Below are positions 35,050-42,897 of a DNA stretch of 64,000 nt, piece after piece (position 1 is the stretch's first letter; every line of letters starts with the position of its first letter). The position numbers and the translations under genes are program-made. The DNA comes from Caulobacter sp. (GTDB lineage: Bacteria; Pseudomonadota; Alphaproteobacteria; Caulobacterales; Caulobacteraceae), in assembly GCA_030683005.1 (NCBI GenBank), contig JAUXMY010000017.1:62001-126000 (forward strand). The letters are read 5' to 3'. The notes under the pieces were generated by a model, which was not told the DNA's origin, did no database searches, and saw only the letters and a program-made list of their open reading frames with translations.

Positions 35050-35943
35050 TCAGGGTTCGGCGGGCGGCCTGGCGATCGCGTACGCCTCCGGTTCCAGGAG
35101 CGGCCCTTCCACATTGTCGTCGCCGAACTCGGCGCGCAGCGCCGCGACGATCGCATACCCCTCGGCCTGATGCGCCAGACTCTCGTCCTCGCTGAACGCC
35201 GGGCCCGCGTCGGGATCGTAAGGATCGACCGCATCGTGGAAGTCGTTCTCCCAGGTCCTCAGGCGCTCCGCGAGCATCTCCGGGAGATGCTCGAAGGTGT
35301 CGACGGGGTAGCCCGTATCGGCGTCCAGCAGCGGCTGGTAGCCGTACCGGCGCACCAGACGCACACGGGTCGGGCGGGGCTGGATGACCGGCATGCCGCC
35401 TGGCTCATCGCCAAAGGCAGGCCGTGGCCCCGGGTTCCAGACCAGCTGACGCGCGACCCAGACGGCCATCGCCAGCGCGGCGAACGCCAGGGCCGCTCCG
35501 CGCCACGGCTCCGTCAGGATGGCGAGACGCTCGTGGTCGTTCAGCCACAGCACCATGGCCGTCGCCACCGCCCAGAACAGGGCGGCGTTCGCCACCTGAC
35601 GCCGGCCGTGGACCTCCGATTCGTCCTCCGGCGGGAAGCGCTTCCCGGCGAAGATCAGCCAGCCGGCCTGAAGGCCGAGATTGAGCAGGAACAGCCACGG
35701 CGCCCAGCCGCTGAGCAGAACCAGGCTCAGGCCGCTGACGCCGGTGACCACCGATGTGGCGGCCAGTATCCAGCGGCGGAGACCCTCCTCCGGGTCGGGG
35801 CGGCTAAGGGTGAGCGAGGCCAGGGCCTGATCGAGGATCGAGTCCATGGCCAGCGCCCGAAGCGTCACGATGCCGCCAAAGACGTAGAAGACGCCCACGA
35901 GCCGGGCGGTGATGTCGATCACGTCCATATCGCCTTGCATCAT
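35050..35943 (-). CDS. Uncharacterised membrane protein
   Basis: This 297-residue protein is not recognised. About five hydrophobic segments occupy the N-terminal 165 residues (near 9-30, 58-78, 80-100, 118-135, 148-166). A cytoplasmic-looking tail follows, rich in Pro, Asp and Glu (about 175-297), with YGYQPLLDADTGYPVDTFEH and repeated acidic stretches. The start is uncertain: two adjacent Met codons at 35943 and 35940, and a third at 35928 closer to AAGGCGAT. It is divergent from the crotonase gene, 86 bp apart. Confidence 0.7.
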   Translation of the reverse strand: MMQGDMDVIDITARLVGVFYVFGGIVTLRALAMDSILDQALASLTLSRPDPEEGLRRWILAATSVVTGVSGLSLVLLSGWAPWLFLLNLGLQAGWLIFAGKRFPPEDESEVHGRRQVANAALFWAVATAMVLWLNDHERLAILTEPWRGAALAFAALAMAVWVARQLVWNPGPRPAFGDEPGGMPVIQPRPTRVRLVRRYGYQPLLDADTGYPVDTFEHLPEMLAERLRTWENDFHDAVDPYDPDAGPAFSEDESLAHQAEGYAIVAALRAEFGDDNVEGPLLEPEAYAIARPPAEP

Positions 35944-36029
35944 GCCACGGGCGCGGTCCGCATCCTCCGTTAGGGGGCCTTGGCTTTCCCCGCGTCAAAG
36001 AGCGACACTGCGGGAAACGGGAGGAACAC

Positions 36030-36902
36030 ATGACCGCTCACGCCGCCGTCTCGGCCGCCGACACAAAGTGGAACTGCTTCGAGGTCACCATCGAGGCGGG
36101 CGTCGCCCACATCCGCATGACGCGGCCCGAGGCGATGAACACCATGAACAAGGATTTCTGGCGCGAACTGCCGGCCATCGTGAAGGACATCGACGACAAC
36201 GCCCGGGCGCGCTGCATCGTCATCTCCTCGACCGGCAAGCATTTCTGCGCCGGCATGGACCTGTCGGTGTTCGCCAATGTCGGCGACCGCGACGGCGCGC
36301 CGGTCGACCGCCATGTGGCCGGGGAGAGCTTCCGCCGCCACGTGCATCACCTGCAGGACACCTTCACCTGCCTGGACGAGGCGCGGATGCCGGTAATCGC
36401 CGCGATCCACGGCGGCTGCATCGGCGGCGCTGTGGATTTCACCAGCGCCTGCGACATCCGCTACTGCACCGCCGACGCCTTCTTCACGATCATGGAGATC
36501 AACATCGGCATGACCGCCGATGTCGGCACCTTCCCGCGTCTGTGCAAGCTGATCCCCGAGGGCTGGGTGCGCGAGTTGGCCTACACCGGCCGCCGTCTTC
36601 CGGCCCAGCGGGCCAGGGAGATCGGCCTGGTCAACGAGGTGCTGCCCGACCACGAGGCGGTCGTCGCCCATGCCCTGGCCACGGCCCGGGAGATCGCCAG
36701 CAAGTCGCCGCTGGCCGTGGCCGGCAGCAAGGTGATGATCAACTACGCCCGCGATCACACGATCAAGGACGCGCTGGACTATATCGCGCTCTGGCAGGTC
36801 GGCATGTTCTCCGGCCCCCACATGGCCGAGACCTTCGCCGCCAGGCAGGAAGGTCGGGAGCCGGTGTTCCCGGATCTGATGCCCTTGCGACGGGGGCTCT
36901 AG
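36030..36902 (+). CDS. Enoyl-CoA hydratase/isomerase family, probable dienoyl-CoA isomerase
   Basis: This 290-residue crotonase-fold enzyme has the first oxyanion segment STGKHFCAGMDLS (about 70-82) and the second AAIHGGCIGGAVDFTSACD. In the active-site strand MEINIGMTADVGTFPRL, Glu156 and Asp164 have the spacing of the two catalytic acids of ECH1, the delta3,5-delta2,4-dienoyl-CoA isomerase. That favours isomerisation of unsaturated acyl-CoA over simple hydration. It would act in fatty acid oxidation in the cytoplasm. GGGAGGAACAC precedes the ATG. No other beta-oxidation gene is adjacent. Confidence 0.87.
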   Translation: MTAHAAVSAADTKWNCFEVTIEAGVAHIRMTRPEAMNTMNKDFWRELPAIVKDIDDNARARCIVISSTGKHFCAGMDLSVFANVGDRDGAPVDRHVAGESFRRHVHHLQDTFTCLDEARMPVIAAIHGGCIGGAVDFTSACDIRYCTADAFFTIMEINIGMTADVGTFPRLCKLIPEGWVRELAYTGRRLPAQRAREIGLVNEVLPDHEAVVAHALATAREIASKSPLAVAGSKVMINYARDHTIKDALDYIALWQVGMFSGPHMAETFAARQEGREPVFPDLMPLRRGL

Positions 36903-36961
36903 ACTTCTGATTCCAGAGCACGATTCAGGGGTCAGGCGGTTCCGTCTGACGCCATCGTACT

Positions 36962-37672
36962 CTAGCGCCAGCCCGCCGCCCGGGCCTTGCGTTCGGCGGC
37001 GACATCGACCGGTGCGCCCAGCCCTAGGGTTGTAATCGCGGCGTTCATCGCCGCGGAAGGGACGGCGGCGCCGACCTCGGTCAGCACCAGCCGCCAGCCG
37101 TCTCCGGTCCGGCAGGCGATGCCCGTGATGCGGGTCTCGCTCGCGAAGGTCCGACACCAGACGCCGCTCTGACTGTGATAGGTGGCCAGCAGCTCGACCG
37201 CCGGGTCGGGCTTCTGGTCCTGCGCCAGGCCCTGCTCCAGCGTCGCGGCCAGGGCGCCCCTCGCCTGCAGCTTCCCGTCCAGCAGGTCATTGGTGGGACG
37301 CGGCGCGAAGATGCCTACGGCGATGCCGAGCACGAGGCCGGCCGCCAGTGCTGCCCACCGGGGATCGAGCGGCTTGCGCGCGGTTGGCGCGCCCGCCTTG
37401 GCTTTCCGGGGCGGGGCCGGCGGCGTTTCCCGGGTGCGGCGCGCGTCGGCCAGCGAGACCACGGGCGCGGCGGACTTGTCGCCGGCCGCCGTCCTGGATT
37501 TGCGCCCTCCGGAGGAAATGGCGTTCTGGATCATGGCGCCGACCTCGCGATGGCGCCGCAGGCGTTCGGCGACCGTGGGATCGCTGGCCACCGCCGCCTC
37601 GACCGCCGCCCTGTCCGGCGCGGACAGCTTGCCGCCGATGTAGGCGATCAGCATCTCATCCGTAACGATCAT
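36962..37672 (-). CDS. Anti-sigma-factor-like membrane protein
   Basis: This 236-residue protein starts MIVTDEMLIAYIGGKLSAPD, a short helical domain (about 1-50) of the kind that binds ECF sigma factors. It continues with EAAVASDPTVAERLRRHREV, a basic linker (55-115), one TM segment (about 118-135, LAAGLVLGIAVGIF), and a periplasmic domain with two Cys (near 182-196: GVWCRTF, GIACRTGDGW). This suggests a membrane anti-sigma factor, but no sigma factor gene is next to it. The start at 37672 is preferred over a long low-complexity upstream extension. The family call is moderate. Confidence 0.65.
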   Translation of the reverse strand: MIVTDEMLIAYIGGKLSAPDRAAVEAAVASDPTVAERLRRHREVGAMIQNAISSGGRKSRTAAGDKSAAPVVSLADARRTRETPPAPPRKAKAGAPTARKPLDPRWAALAAGLVLGIAVGIFAPRPTNDLLDGKLQARGALAATLEQGLAQDQKPDPAVELLATYHSQSGVWCRTFASETRITGIACRTGDGWRLVLTEVGAAVPSAAMNAAITTLGLGAPVDVAAERKARAAGWR

Positions 37673-37757
37673 GACGGGGCTCCGGCGGAAGGGGCGGCAA
37701 GGCGCGCAATCTGCCCCACCGGGACGACGGCGCAAAGCGTCCGCACGCTTCCGGGGA

Positions 37758-38978
37758 TCAGGCTTCGAGTTCGGCGTCGCGGAGATCGGCGTCCTGAAGC
37801 TTCGCGCCCGCCAGATCGGCCTCCAGGAACCGGGCCTTCTGGGCATGGGCGCCCCGCAGGTCGGCGCCGCGCAGAATAGCCTTGGTCAGGTCCGTCCGGA
37901 TGAACCGACCCTGAGCGATCATCAGCGGCCCCAGCCTGGCGTCACGCAGGTCGGCCTTGTTCAGCTGGGCGCCCGACAGCTTTGCGCCGCGCAGATCAGC
38001 GCCCTTAAGGATCGTACTGCGCAGGTCGGCTCCCGTGAGATCGGCGCCCTGAAGCTCCGCGCCGGCGAGGTTCATACCGAAGAACACGGAGCGCGGAGCG
38101 ACCAGCCCGGTCATACGCCGCCCGCGAAGCTGCCGAAGCGAGCGGAAGTCGACCCGGGACGCCTTCATCACCGCGCCTTCCGCACCTTCGGATTCGCAGA
38201 AGCGTTCATGGTCGCGCAGCAGCTCCTGGAGCGGCACATCGTCGACGTAGATTATGGGCGGCGGCGCCGTCAGGACGTCGGTGAGGTCGGCCTTGTCGAA
38301 GTTGGCGGCGCCCATGTCGACGCCGACCAGCACGGCCTGCCGGAGCGACGCGCCGGAAAGATCGCTGCCGAACAGGTCCGCGCCGGAAAGGTCGGCCCCG
38401 TCGAGCACCGCGTTGACCAGCCTGGCCCCCGCCAGACAGGCGCCGTTCAGATTGGCGTCGGTGAAGTCGGCCGACAGGGCGTGCGCGCCGGAGAGCTGGG
38501 CGCCGGTGAGATTGGCGCCTTCCAGCACTGCGTAATCGAGCTCCCCGGGCTTGCGCTCGTGCTTCAGGATCCGCCAGCCGCTGCCGGCGCCCTGCATGGC
38601 GATGCGACCCTCGCGAAGATCGCAGCCGGCCAGATTGGCGCCCGCCATGTTGGCGCCTCTAAGGCAGGCGCCGCGCAGGTCGGCGGCGGTCAGATCAGCA
38701 TTGCGAAGGTCGGCGTCGCGCAGGTCGCATCCGAACAGGGTCGCCCGCTTGAGCGTGGCGCCCTTCAGGCTGGCGCCATGGAACCAGGCGCCGGTCAGCT
38801 CAGCCTCGGTGAGGTCGACGCCGTCGAACATCATGTTCGAAAGGTCGGCATAGGACAGGTTGGCGCGCTTGCCGCCATTGCGGCCGCCAAGATAGCGTGC
38901 GTGCGCCTCCAGCACGGCCTTGACGGCGCCGAAGTCGAGATGACGGATCAGGCTTTGCTTGGCGGAGGGGGCAGTCAT
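37758..38978 (-). CDS. Pentapeptide repeat protein
   Basis: This 406-residue protein consists mainly of A(D/N)LxG-type pentapeptides that fold as a right-handed quadrilateral beta-helix. A first block runs about 38-230 (for example LSYADLSNMMFDGVDLTEAE). A non-repeat insert follows at about 233-295, including PPPIIYVDDVPLQELLRDHE and a Cys. A second block covers about 297-404. Some such proteins mimic DNA and guard gyrase, but most have no known role. The N-terminus (about 1-30) reads as a short helical cap. It lies upstream of the anti-sigma-like gene on the same strand, 85 bp away. Confidence 0.88.
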   Translation of the reverse strand: MTAPSAKQSLIRHLDFGAVKAVLEAHARYLGGRNGGKRANLSYADLSNMMFDGVDLTEAELTGAWFHGASLKGATLKRATLFGCDLRDADLRNADLTAADLRGACLRGANMAGANLAGCDLREGRIAMQGAGSGWRILKHERKPGELDYAVLEGANLTGAQLSGAHALSADFTDANLNGACLAGARLVNAVLDGADLSGADLFGSDLSGASLRQAVLVGVDMGAANFDKADLTDVLTAPPPIIYVDDVPLQELLRDHERFCESEGAEGAVMKASRVDFRSLRQLRGRRMTGLVAPRSVFFGMNLAGAELQGADLTGADLRSTILKGADLRGAKLSGAQLNKADLRDARLGPLMIAQGRFIRTDLTKAILRGADLRGAHAQKARFLEADLAGAKLQDADLRDAELEA

Positions 38979-39055
38979 GGAGGCGGGTTTCCGAACCCGC
39001 GTACTTTTGCCGCACCTGCCTTAATGGAAGGTGTGAAATTCCGGAATCGGCGGTT

Positions 39056-40018
39056 TCAGAGCCAGCCTTTCCTGCGGAACCACCACAGCGCGACCGCCAT
39101 TGTCCCGATCATCGCCAGAAGCGCCCCCGCGAATCCGAACGGCTGCTCTGCGCCGGGAATGCGCGCGAAGTTCATCCCGAAGACCGAGGCGATCAGCGTC
39201 GGCGGCATCAACACCACTGCCCAGATCGAAAAGACCTTCATGATCTCGTTCTGGTCGGTGTTGATCAGGGCCGTGGCCGAATCGAGCAGGAAGGTCAGGT
39301 TCTCGGTCAGATAGGCCGAGTGGTCGGTCAGCGACTGGATGTCTCGCTGCAGCGATCGCAACCGTTCGCGGTTGTCCTTCAGGCTGGCGATCTCTTCGGC
39401 CAGCGCGGCGAAGGACACCAGACGGGCCAGACTGACCAGGCTGCTGCGCGCCTTGGCGGTGATCGCCTGGCTTCGACCCAGTCGCCGCAGGATCGGTTTG
39501 AAGGCTCCCTTGCGGTCGCGGCTGAAGATTTCGCCTGAGATCCTGTCAACGTCCGCCGAGGCGGTCTCGAGAATGTCGGCCAGCCGGTCGACCAGCGCGT
39601 CCAGCAGCCCCAGCAAGGCGTTCGCGCCGCCGGTGCAAAAGTCGGCGTCGCGGGTCGCCTGGGCGATGTAGGCCACGAACGCGCGGGGCTCGACGTACCG
39701 GATCGTGGCCAGCCGTCCGCGGGCCAGGACGAAGGTGATCGGGGCCAGGGCCGGATCCTCGCCGTCAGCGCCGACCAGCACGAAGGCCGTCATGAAGTGA
39801 GCGCCGTCTTCCTGGTACAGCCGGGAGGAGACCTCGATCTCGGCCATTTCCTCGCGGGTCGGCAGCTGCACGCCCAGCGCCGTCTCGGCGGCGAGTTCCT
39901 CCTCGCGGGTCGGGCTGACGAGATCGACCCAGGCGGTGTCGGACGGAAGCGCCCAAGCGGGATCGCGCTCATCCACCTCGTGGAGACCGCCGTCTCCGCT
40001 GCGAAGCACCCTGAGCAT
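39056..40018 (-). CDS. corA: Magnesium/cobalt transporter CorA
   Basis: This 320-residue channel has an N-terminal cytoplasmic alpha/beta domain (about 1-130), a long stalk helix region (about 140-255), and two C-terminal TM segments (about 262-281 and 292-312). The selectivity motif GMN is at the end of the first (SVFGMNFARIPG). The C-terminus is basic (WWFRRKGWL). It imports Mg2+ (or other divalents) as a pentamer. The loop after GMN has no usual Met-Pro-Glu-Leu but carries PGAEQPFG. A single gene without operon partners. Confidence 0.9.
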   Translation of the reverse strand: MLRVLRSGDGGLHEVDERDPAWALPSDTAWVDLVSPTREEELAAETALGVQLPTREEMAEIEVSSRLYQEDGAHFMTAFVLVGADGEDPALAPITFVLARGRLATIRYVEPRAFVAYIAQATRDADFCTGGANALLGLLDALVDRLADILETASADVDRISGEIFSRDRKGAFKPILRRLGRSQAITAKARSSLVSLARLVSFAALAEEIASLKDNRERLRSLQRDIQSLTDHSAYLTENLTFLLDSATALINTDQNEIMKVFSIWAVVLMPPTLIASVFGMNFARIPGAEQPFGFAGALLAMIGTMAVALWWFRRKGWL

Positions 40019-40086
40019 AGGCGTGCTGATCTCCCGGCCAGAAGACGGGAATGGCGCGGGCCGGCGCTGGCGTCAATGCGCCGGGA

Positions 40087-40770
40087 TCAATCCTGCTGGT
40101 CGGACTGGTTCTGGCCGGTGGCCGCCGCGATCAGGGCGGCGATCCGGTCGGTAGCGTCGGCGGCCTGGTTCACAACGCCCAGCGGCGAGGGCAGCGGGCC
40201 GATGCCGCCGGCGGTCTGGTTGGCGGCCGCGCGGGCCATGGTCACGCCCTGGGCGGACCAGTAGCGCGGATCGGTCTGGGCGAGGCGCTGGGCCTGGGCG
40301 TTCTGGTAGATGAAGCCGTGGGTCGGATAGACCGAAGTCCCGAGGTCCCGGATAGGATCGTACCAGACCTTGACCAGCGACCAGTCGCCCAGCGGCGAAA
40401 CGTCGATCACGGTGACGTCGGTCTCGATCTGGCCGCGGGCGCCGCCGATGCGGGACCAGTTGGCGTGGGTGATCTGGATGACGCGGTCGGTCACCAGCCG
40501 GCTGACGACGGCCACATGACCCAACTGCATCTTGCCGGTCGGCTTGAAGGTGAGGACCGCGCCCGTGCGCGGCATACGGCCGGTTTCGTACTTGCCGCCC
40601 GCCTGGCCCCACCAGGTCCGGGCGTCGCCGTAAATCTGGATGCCAGAGAGCAGTCGCGCGAAGGGCACGCATTGCCAATAAAGATCCGCCATGGCGTTAG
40701 CCGTGGGCGTAAGGCTGATCACCGTTGCGGCGGCCAGGGAACCTAGGATGGTTCTGGTCCGTTGACGCAT
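40087..40770 (-). CDS. Exported CHAP-domain protein (amidase/peptidase-like)
   Basis: This 227-residue protein has a signal peptide (about 1-27, ending TANA). A CHAP domain follows (about 30-145): Cys34 in YWQCVPFARLLSG is the expected nucleophile and His85 in QLGHVAVVSR the base, with ITHANW as the third-site region. CHAP enzymes cut peptidoglycan amide bonds or peptides in the periplasm. The tail (150-227) is Gln/Ala-rich with no known domain. It is probably a cell-wall remodelling enzyme; no operon partner. Confidence 0.85.
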   Translation of the reverse strand: MRQRTRTILGSLAAATVISLTPTANAMADLYWQCVPFARLLSGIQIYGDARTWWGQAGGKYETGRMPRTGAVLTFKPTGKMQLGHVAVVSRLVTDRVIQITHANWSRIGGARGQIETDVTVIDVSPLGDWSLVKVWYDPIRDLGTSVYPTHGFIYQNAQAQRLAQTDPRYWSAQGVTMARAAANQTAGGIGPLPSPLGVVNQAADATDRIAALIAAATGQNQSDQQD

Positions 40771-40839
40771 CAGGAGCGCTCCCCCGTGGTACTGAACGAC
40801 AGGGGATACTCATCTCACACACGAATGAAAAGAGTCTTT

Positions 40840-41937
40840 TTACGCCGTCGCCGCGGCGTGTCGCCGCGCGCGCCATGAGTCGGCCCACAGTTTCATGCGT
40901 GTGCGGGCCGGTTTCTCGATCAGATGATACGAGACGGCCGACAGTGGAACGACGCCGACGAGGAAGATTATCCACAGGCCGAGCGGCAGCTTTTCAGTCG
41001 GTAGATTCAAGACTTTCGCCGCGGCATTCACAAAGATGATCTTCCACGGAACGCAGATCATATAGGTCGAGTAGCTGATCTCGCCCAGGTAAACGAACGT
41101 GGGTTGCGAGGCGAAGCCCGAACCATGCTGGGCGAGCCCCGCGAGGCACAGGATCAGCCCCCCGAAGCCGATGATGCTGACCACGTCCGGCGCCCCGGCC
41201 GCCGCCGCAATAAGCATGCCGGCGCCAAAAAATGCGGCGCCCAGCGCCGCCGCGGACAGGCTGCGCACCGCGCCCGACCGCCACAACGCGTGCATGGCGC
41301 ACCCCAGCATGAAGCAGGGCACGATGCGCAAAGCGCCCCAGTTGATCGTCGCCTGGGTCAGCGAAAAGCCGGACAGCTGCTGGAAGACCGCGTAGAGCGC
41401 CGAGATCGCCGCCACGACCAGGCCGGTGAACAGCCACGGCCGGCCGCGCAGCTTCCACGCCGCCCAGGCGGAGATCGGGAAGGTCAGATAGGCAAACCAC
41501 TCCGCCGAGATAGACCATGACGGATGGTTGAACGCCGCCTGCGGCGCCAGACCCCAGGCCTGCAGAAGCAGGACATTGGCCGGCAGCGATTCCCAGCTCA
41601 GTATCCCGGCGTCCACCGCGAACCCCGCCGCTCCGGCCCCGACTCCCAGGGCGATCATGCCCAGCAACGTCGCCAGGTGCAGCGGGTAGACGCGCGCCAG
41701 GCGGTTCCACAGGAAGTCGCCGTACCTGAACCGGCCTTCCCCGAAGGCGCTCAGGTAGACGTGGCAGAGGATGAAGCCCGAGAGGGTGAAGAACAGCTCC
41801 ACGCCCAGGTAGCCCTTTTCGACCAGGGTCGGGGTGAATCCGACGTCCAGCTTGGGCCAGTAGTGGAAGAGGACGACCCACATCGCGGCAAAGAAGCGCA
41901 ACGCCGTGAGCGGCCTGATATTGGCGGCGTCCTGCAT
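40840..41937 (-). CDS. Acyltransferase 3 family membrane protein (OafA/NodX-like)
   Basis: This 365-residue protein has about ten TM segments and the opening IRPLTALRFFAAMWVVLFHY (about 7-26), whose late His-Tyr is typical of the acyltransferase 3 family. SGFILCHVYLS and HPSWSISAEWFAYL are further family motifs. These enzymes move acyl groups (often O-acetyl) onto sugars of LPS, exopolysaccharide or lipids at the inner membrane. The acceptor cannot be told. The C-terminus is basic (WADSWRARRHAAATA). It is divergent from terC. Confidence 0.87.
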   Translation of the reverse strand: MQDAANIRPLTALRFFAAMWVVLFHYWPKLDVGFTPTLVEKGYLGVELFFTLSGFILCHVYLSAFGEGRFRYGDFLWNRLARVYPLHLATLLGMIALGVGAGAAGFAVDAGILSWESLPANVLLLQAWGLAPQAAFNHPSWSISAEWFAYLTFPISAWAAWKLRGRPWLFTGLVVAAISALYAVFQQLSGFSLTQATINWGALRIVPCFMLGCAMHALWRSGAVRSLSAAALGAAFFGAGMLIAAAAGAPDVVSIIGFGGLILCLAGLAQHGSGFASQPTFVYLGEISYSTYMICVPWKIIFVNAAAKVLNLPTEKLPLGLWIIFLVGVVPLSAVSYHLIEKPARTRMKLWADSWRARRHAAATA

Positions 41938-42057
41938 ATCGGTCTCCCGGCGTCCTTCCCTGCGGCGGATTAATCCGGCAAAGCCGGTTCAATCCGCCCC
42001 GTGACGCGCTAGATAAGCGCACCCGGGTTCACCAGACGTGAAAGGCCACGCTCCCCC

Positions 42058-42882
42058 ATGGACGCTCTTCTTCAGCTCGCCGCCGATCCGACCGTCTGGG
42101 CGGCGTTGATCACCCTGGTGATCATGGAAGTGGTGCTCGGCATCGACAACCTGGTCTTCATCGCGATCCTGTCGAACAAGCTGCCGCCCGAGCAACGGCA
42201 GAAAGCCCGTCGCATCGGCATCTCGCTGGCGCTGGTCATGCGGATCGCGCTGCTGTTCTCGATCACCTGGATCATCGGCCTGACGACGCCGGTCTTCGAC
42301 CTCGGCCTCAGCGGCCCGGCGGGCGAACATGGCGAACCGACCTTCGAGACCACCTTCTCCTGGCGTGACCTGATCCTGATCGCCGGCGGCCTGTTCCTGC
42401 TGTGGAAAGCCACCAAGGAAATCCACCACAGCGTCGATCCAGCTCCGACCGGCGACGTGATGGACACCAAGAACGTGGTCATCTCGAACTTCGGTTCGGC
42501 GATCTTCCAGATCATCCTGCTCGACCTGGTCTTCTCGGTGGACTCGATCCTGACGGCGATCGGCATGACGAACCACCTGCCGGTCATGATCATCGCCGTG
42601 GTCGTGGCCGTGACCGTCATGCTGCTGGCCGCCGACCCGCTGTCCAACTTCATCAACGACAACCCGACCGTGGTCATGCTGGCGCTGGGCTTCCTGCTGA
42701 TGATCGGCGCGGTGCTGATCGCCGACGGCTTCGGCGTGCACGTGCCCAAGGGCTACATCTACGCCTCCATGGCCTTCGCCGGCCTGGTGGAGGGCCTGAA
42801 CATCGCCGCGCGGAACGGGGCCAGAAAGAAGGCCGCCAAGTTGGCGGACGCCTCCGGGGGCGTGCCGCCCCAGGGCCACTAA
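42058..42882 (+). CDS. TerC family integral membrane protein
   Basis: This 274-residue protein has about seven TM segments. The paired acidic motifs are [20 protein letters not shown] (about 22-41) and [16 protein letters not shown] (about 155-170), diagnostic of TerC. Members export metal ions such as Mn2+ or help metallate exported proteins. The C-terminal tail is Lys/Ala-rich. No tellurite resistance genes are near, so the name should not be read as tellurite resistance. No Mn-sensing riboswitch could be seen in the 120 bp upstream. Confidence 0.9.
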   Translation: MDALLQLAADPTVWAALITLVIMEVVLGIDNLVFIAILSNKLPPEQRQKARRIGISLALVMRIALLFSITWIIGLTTPVFDLGLSGPAGEHGEPTFETTFSWRDLILIAGGLFLLWKATKEIHHSVDPAPTGDVMDTKNVVISNFGSAIFQIILLDLVFSVDSILTAIGMTNHLPVMIIAVVVAVTVMLLAADPLSNFINDNPTVVMLALGFLLMIGAVLIADGFGVHVPKGYIYASMAFAGLVEGLNIAARNGARKKAAKLADASGGVPPQGH

Positions 42883-42897
42883 CGGGGCACGAGGCCC

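Noticed and set aside
41938..42057. Manganese riboswitch (yybP-ykoY) ahead of terC
   Set aside because: The 120-bp gap is short and I could not find the conserved loop sequences; only a small CCGGC/GCCGG hairpin is visible.
42058..42882. Tellurite resistance gene
   Set aside because: TerC-family membrane proteins are common without tellurite resistance, and no terA/B/D/Z is present.
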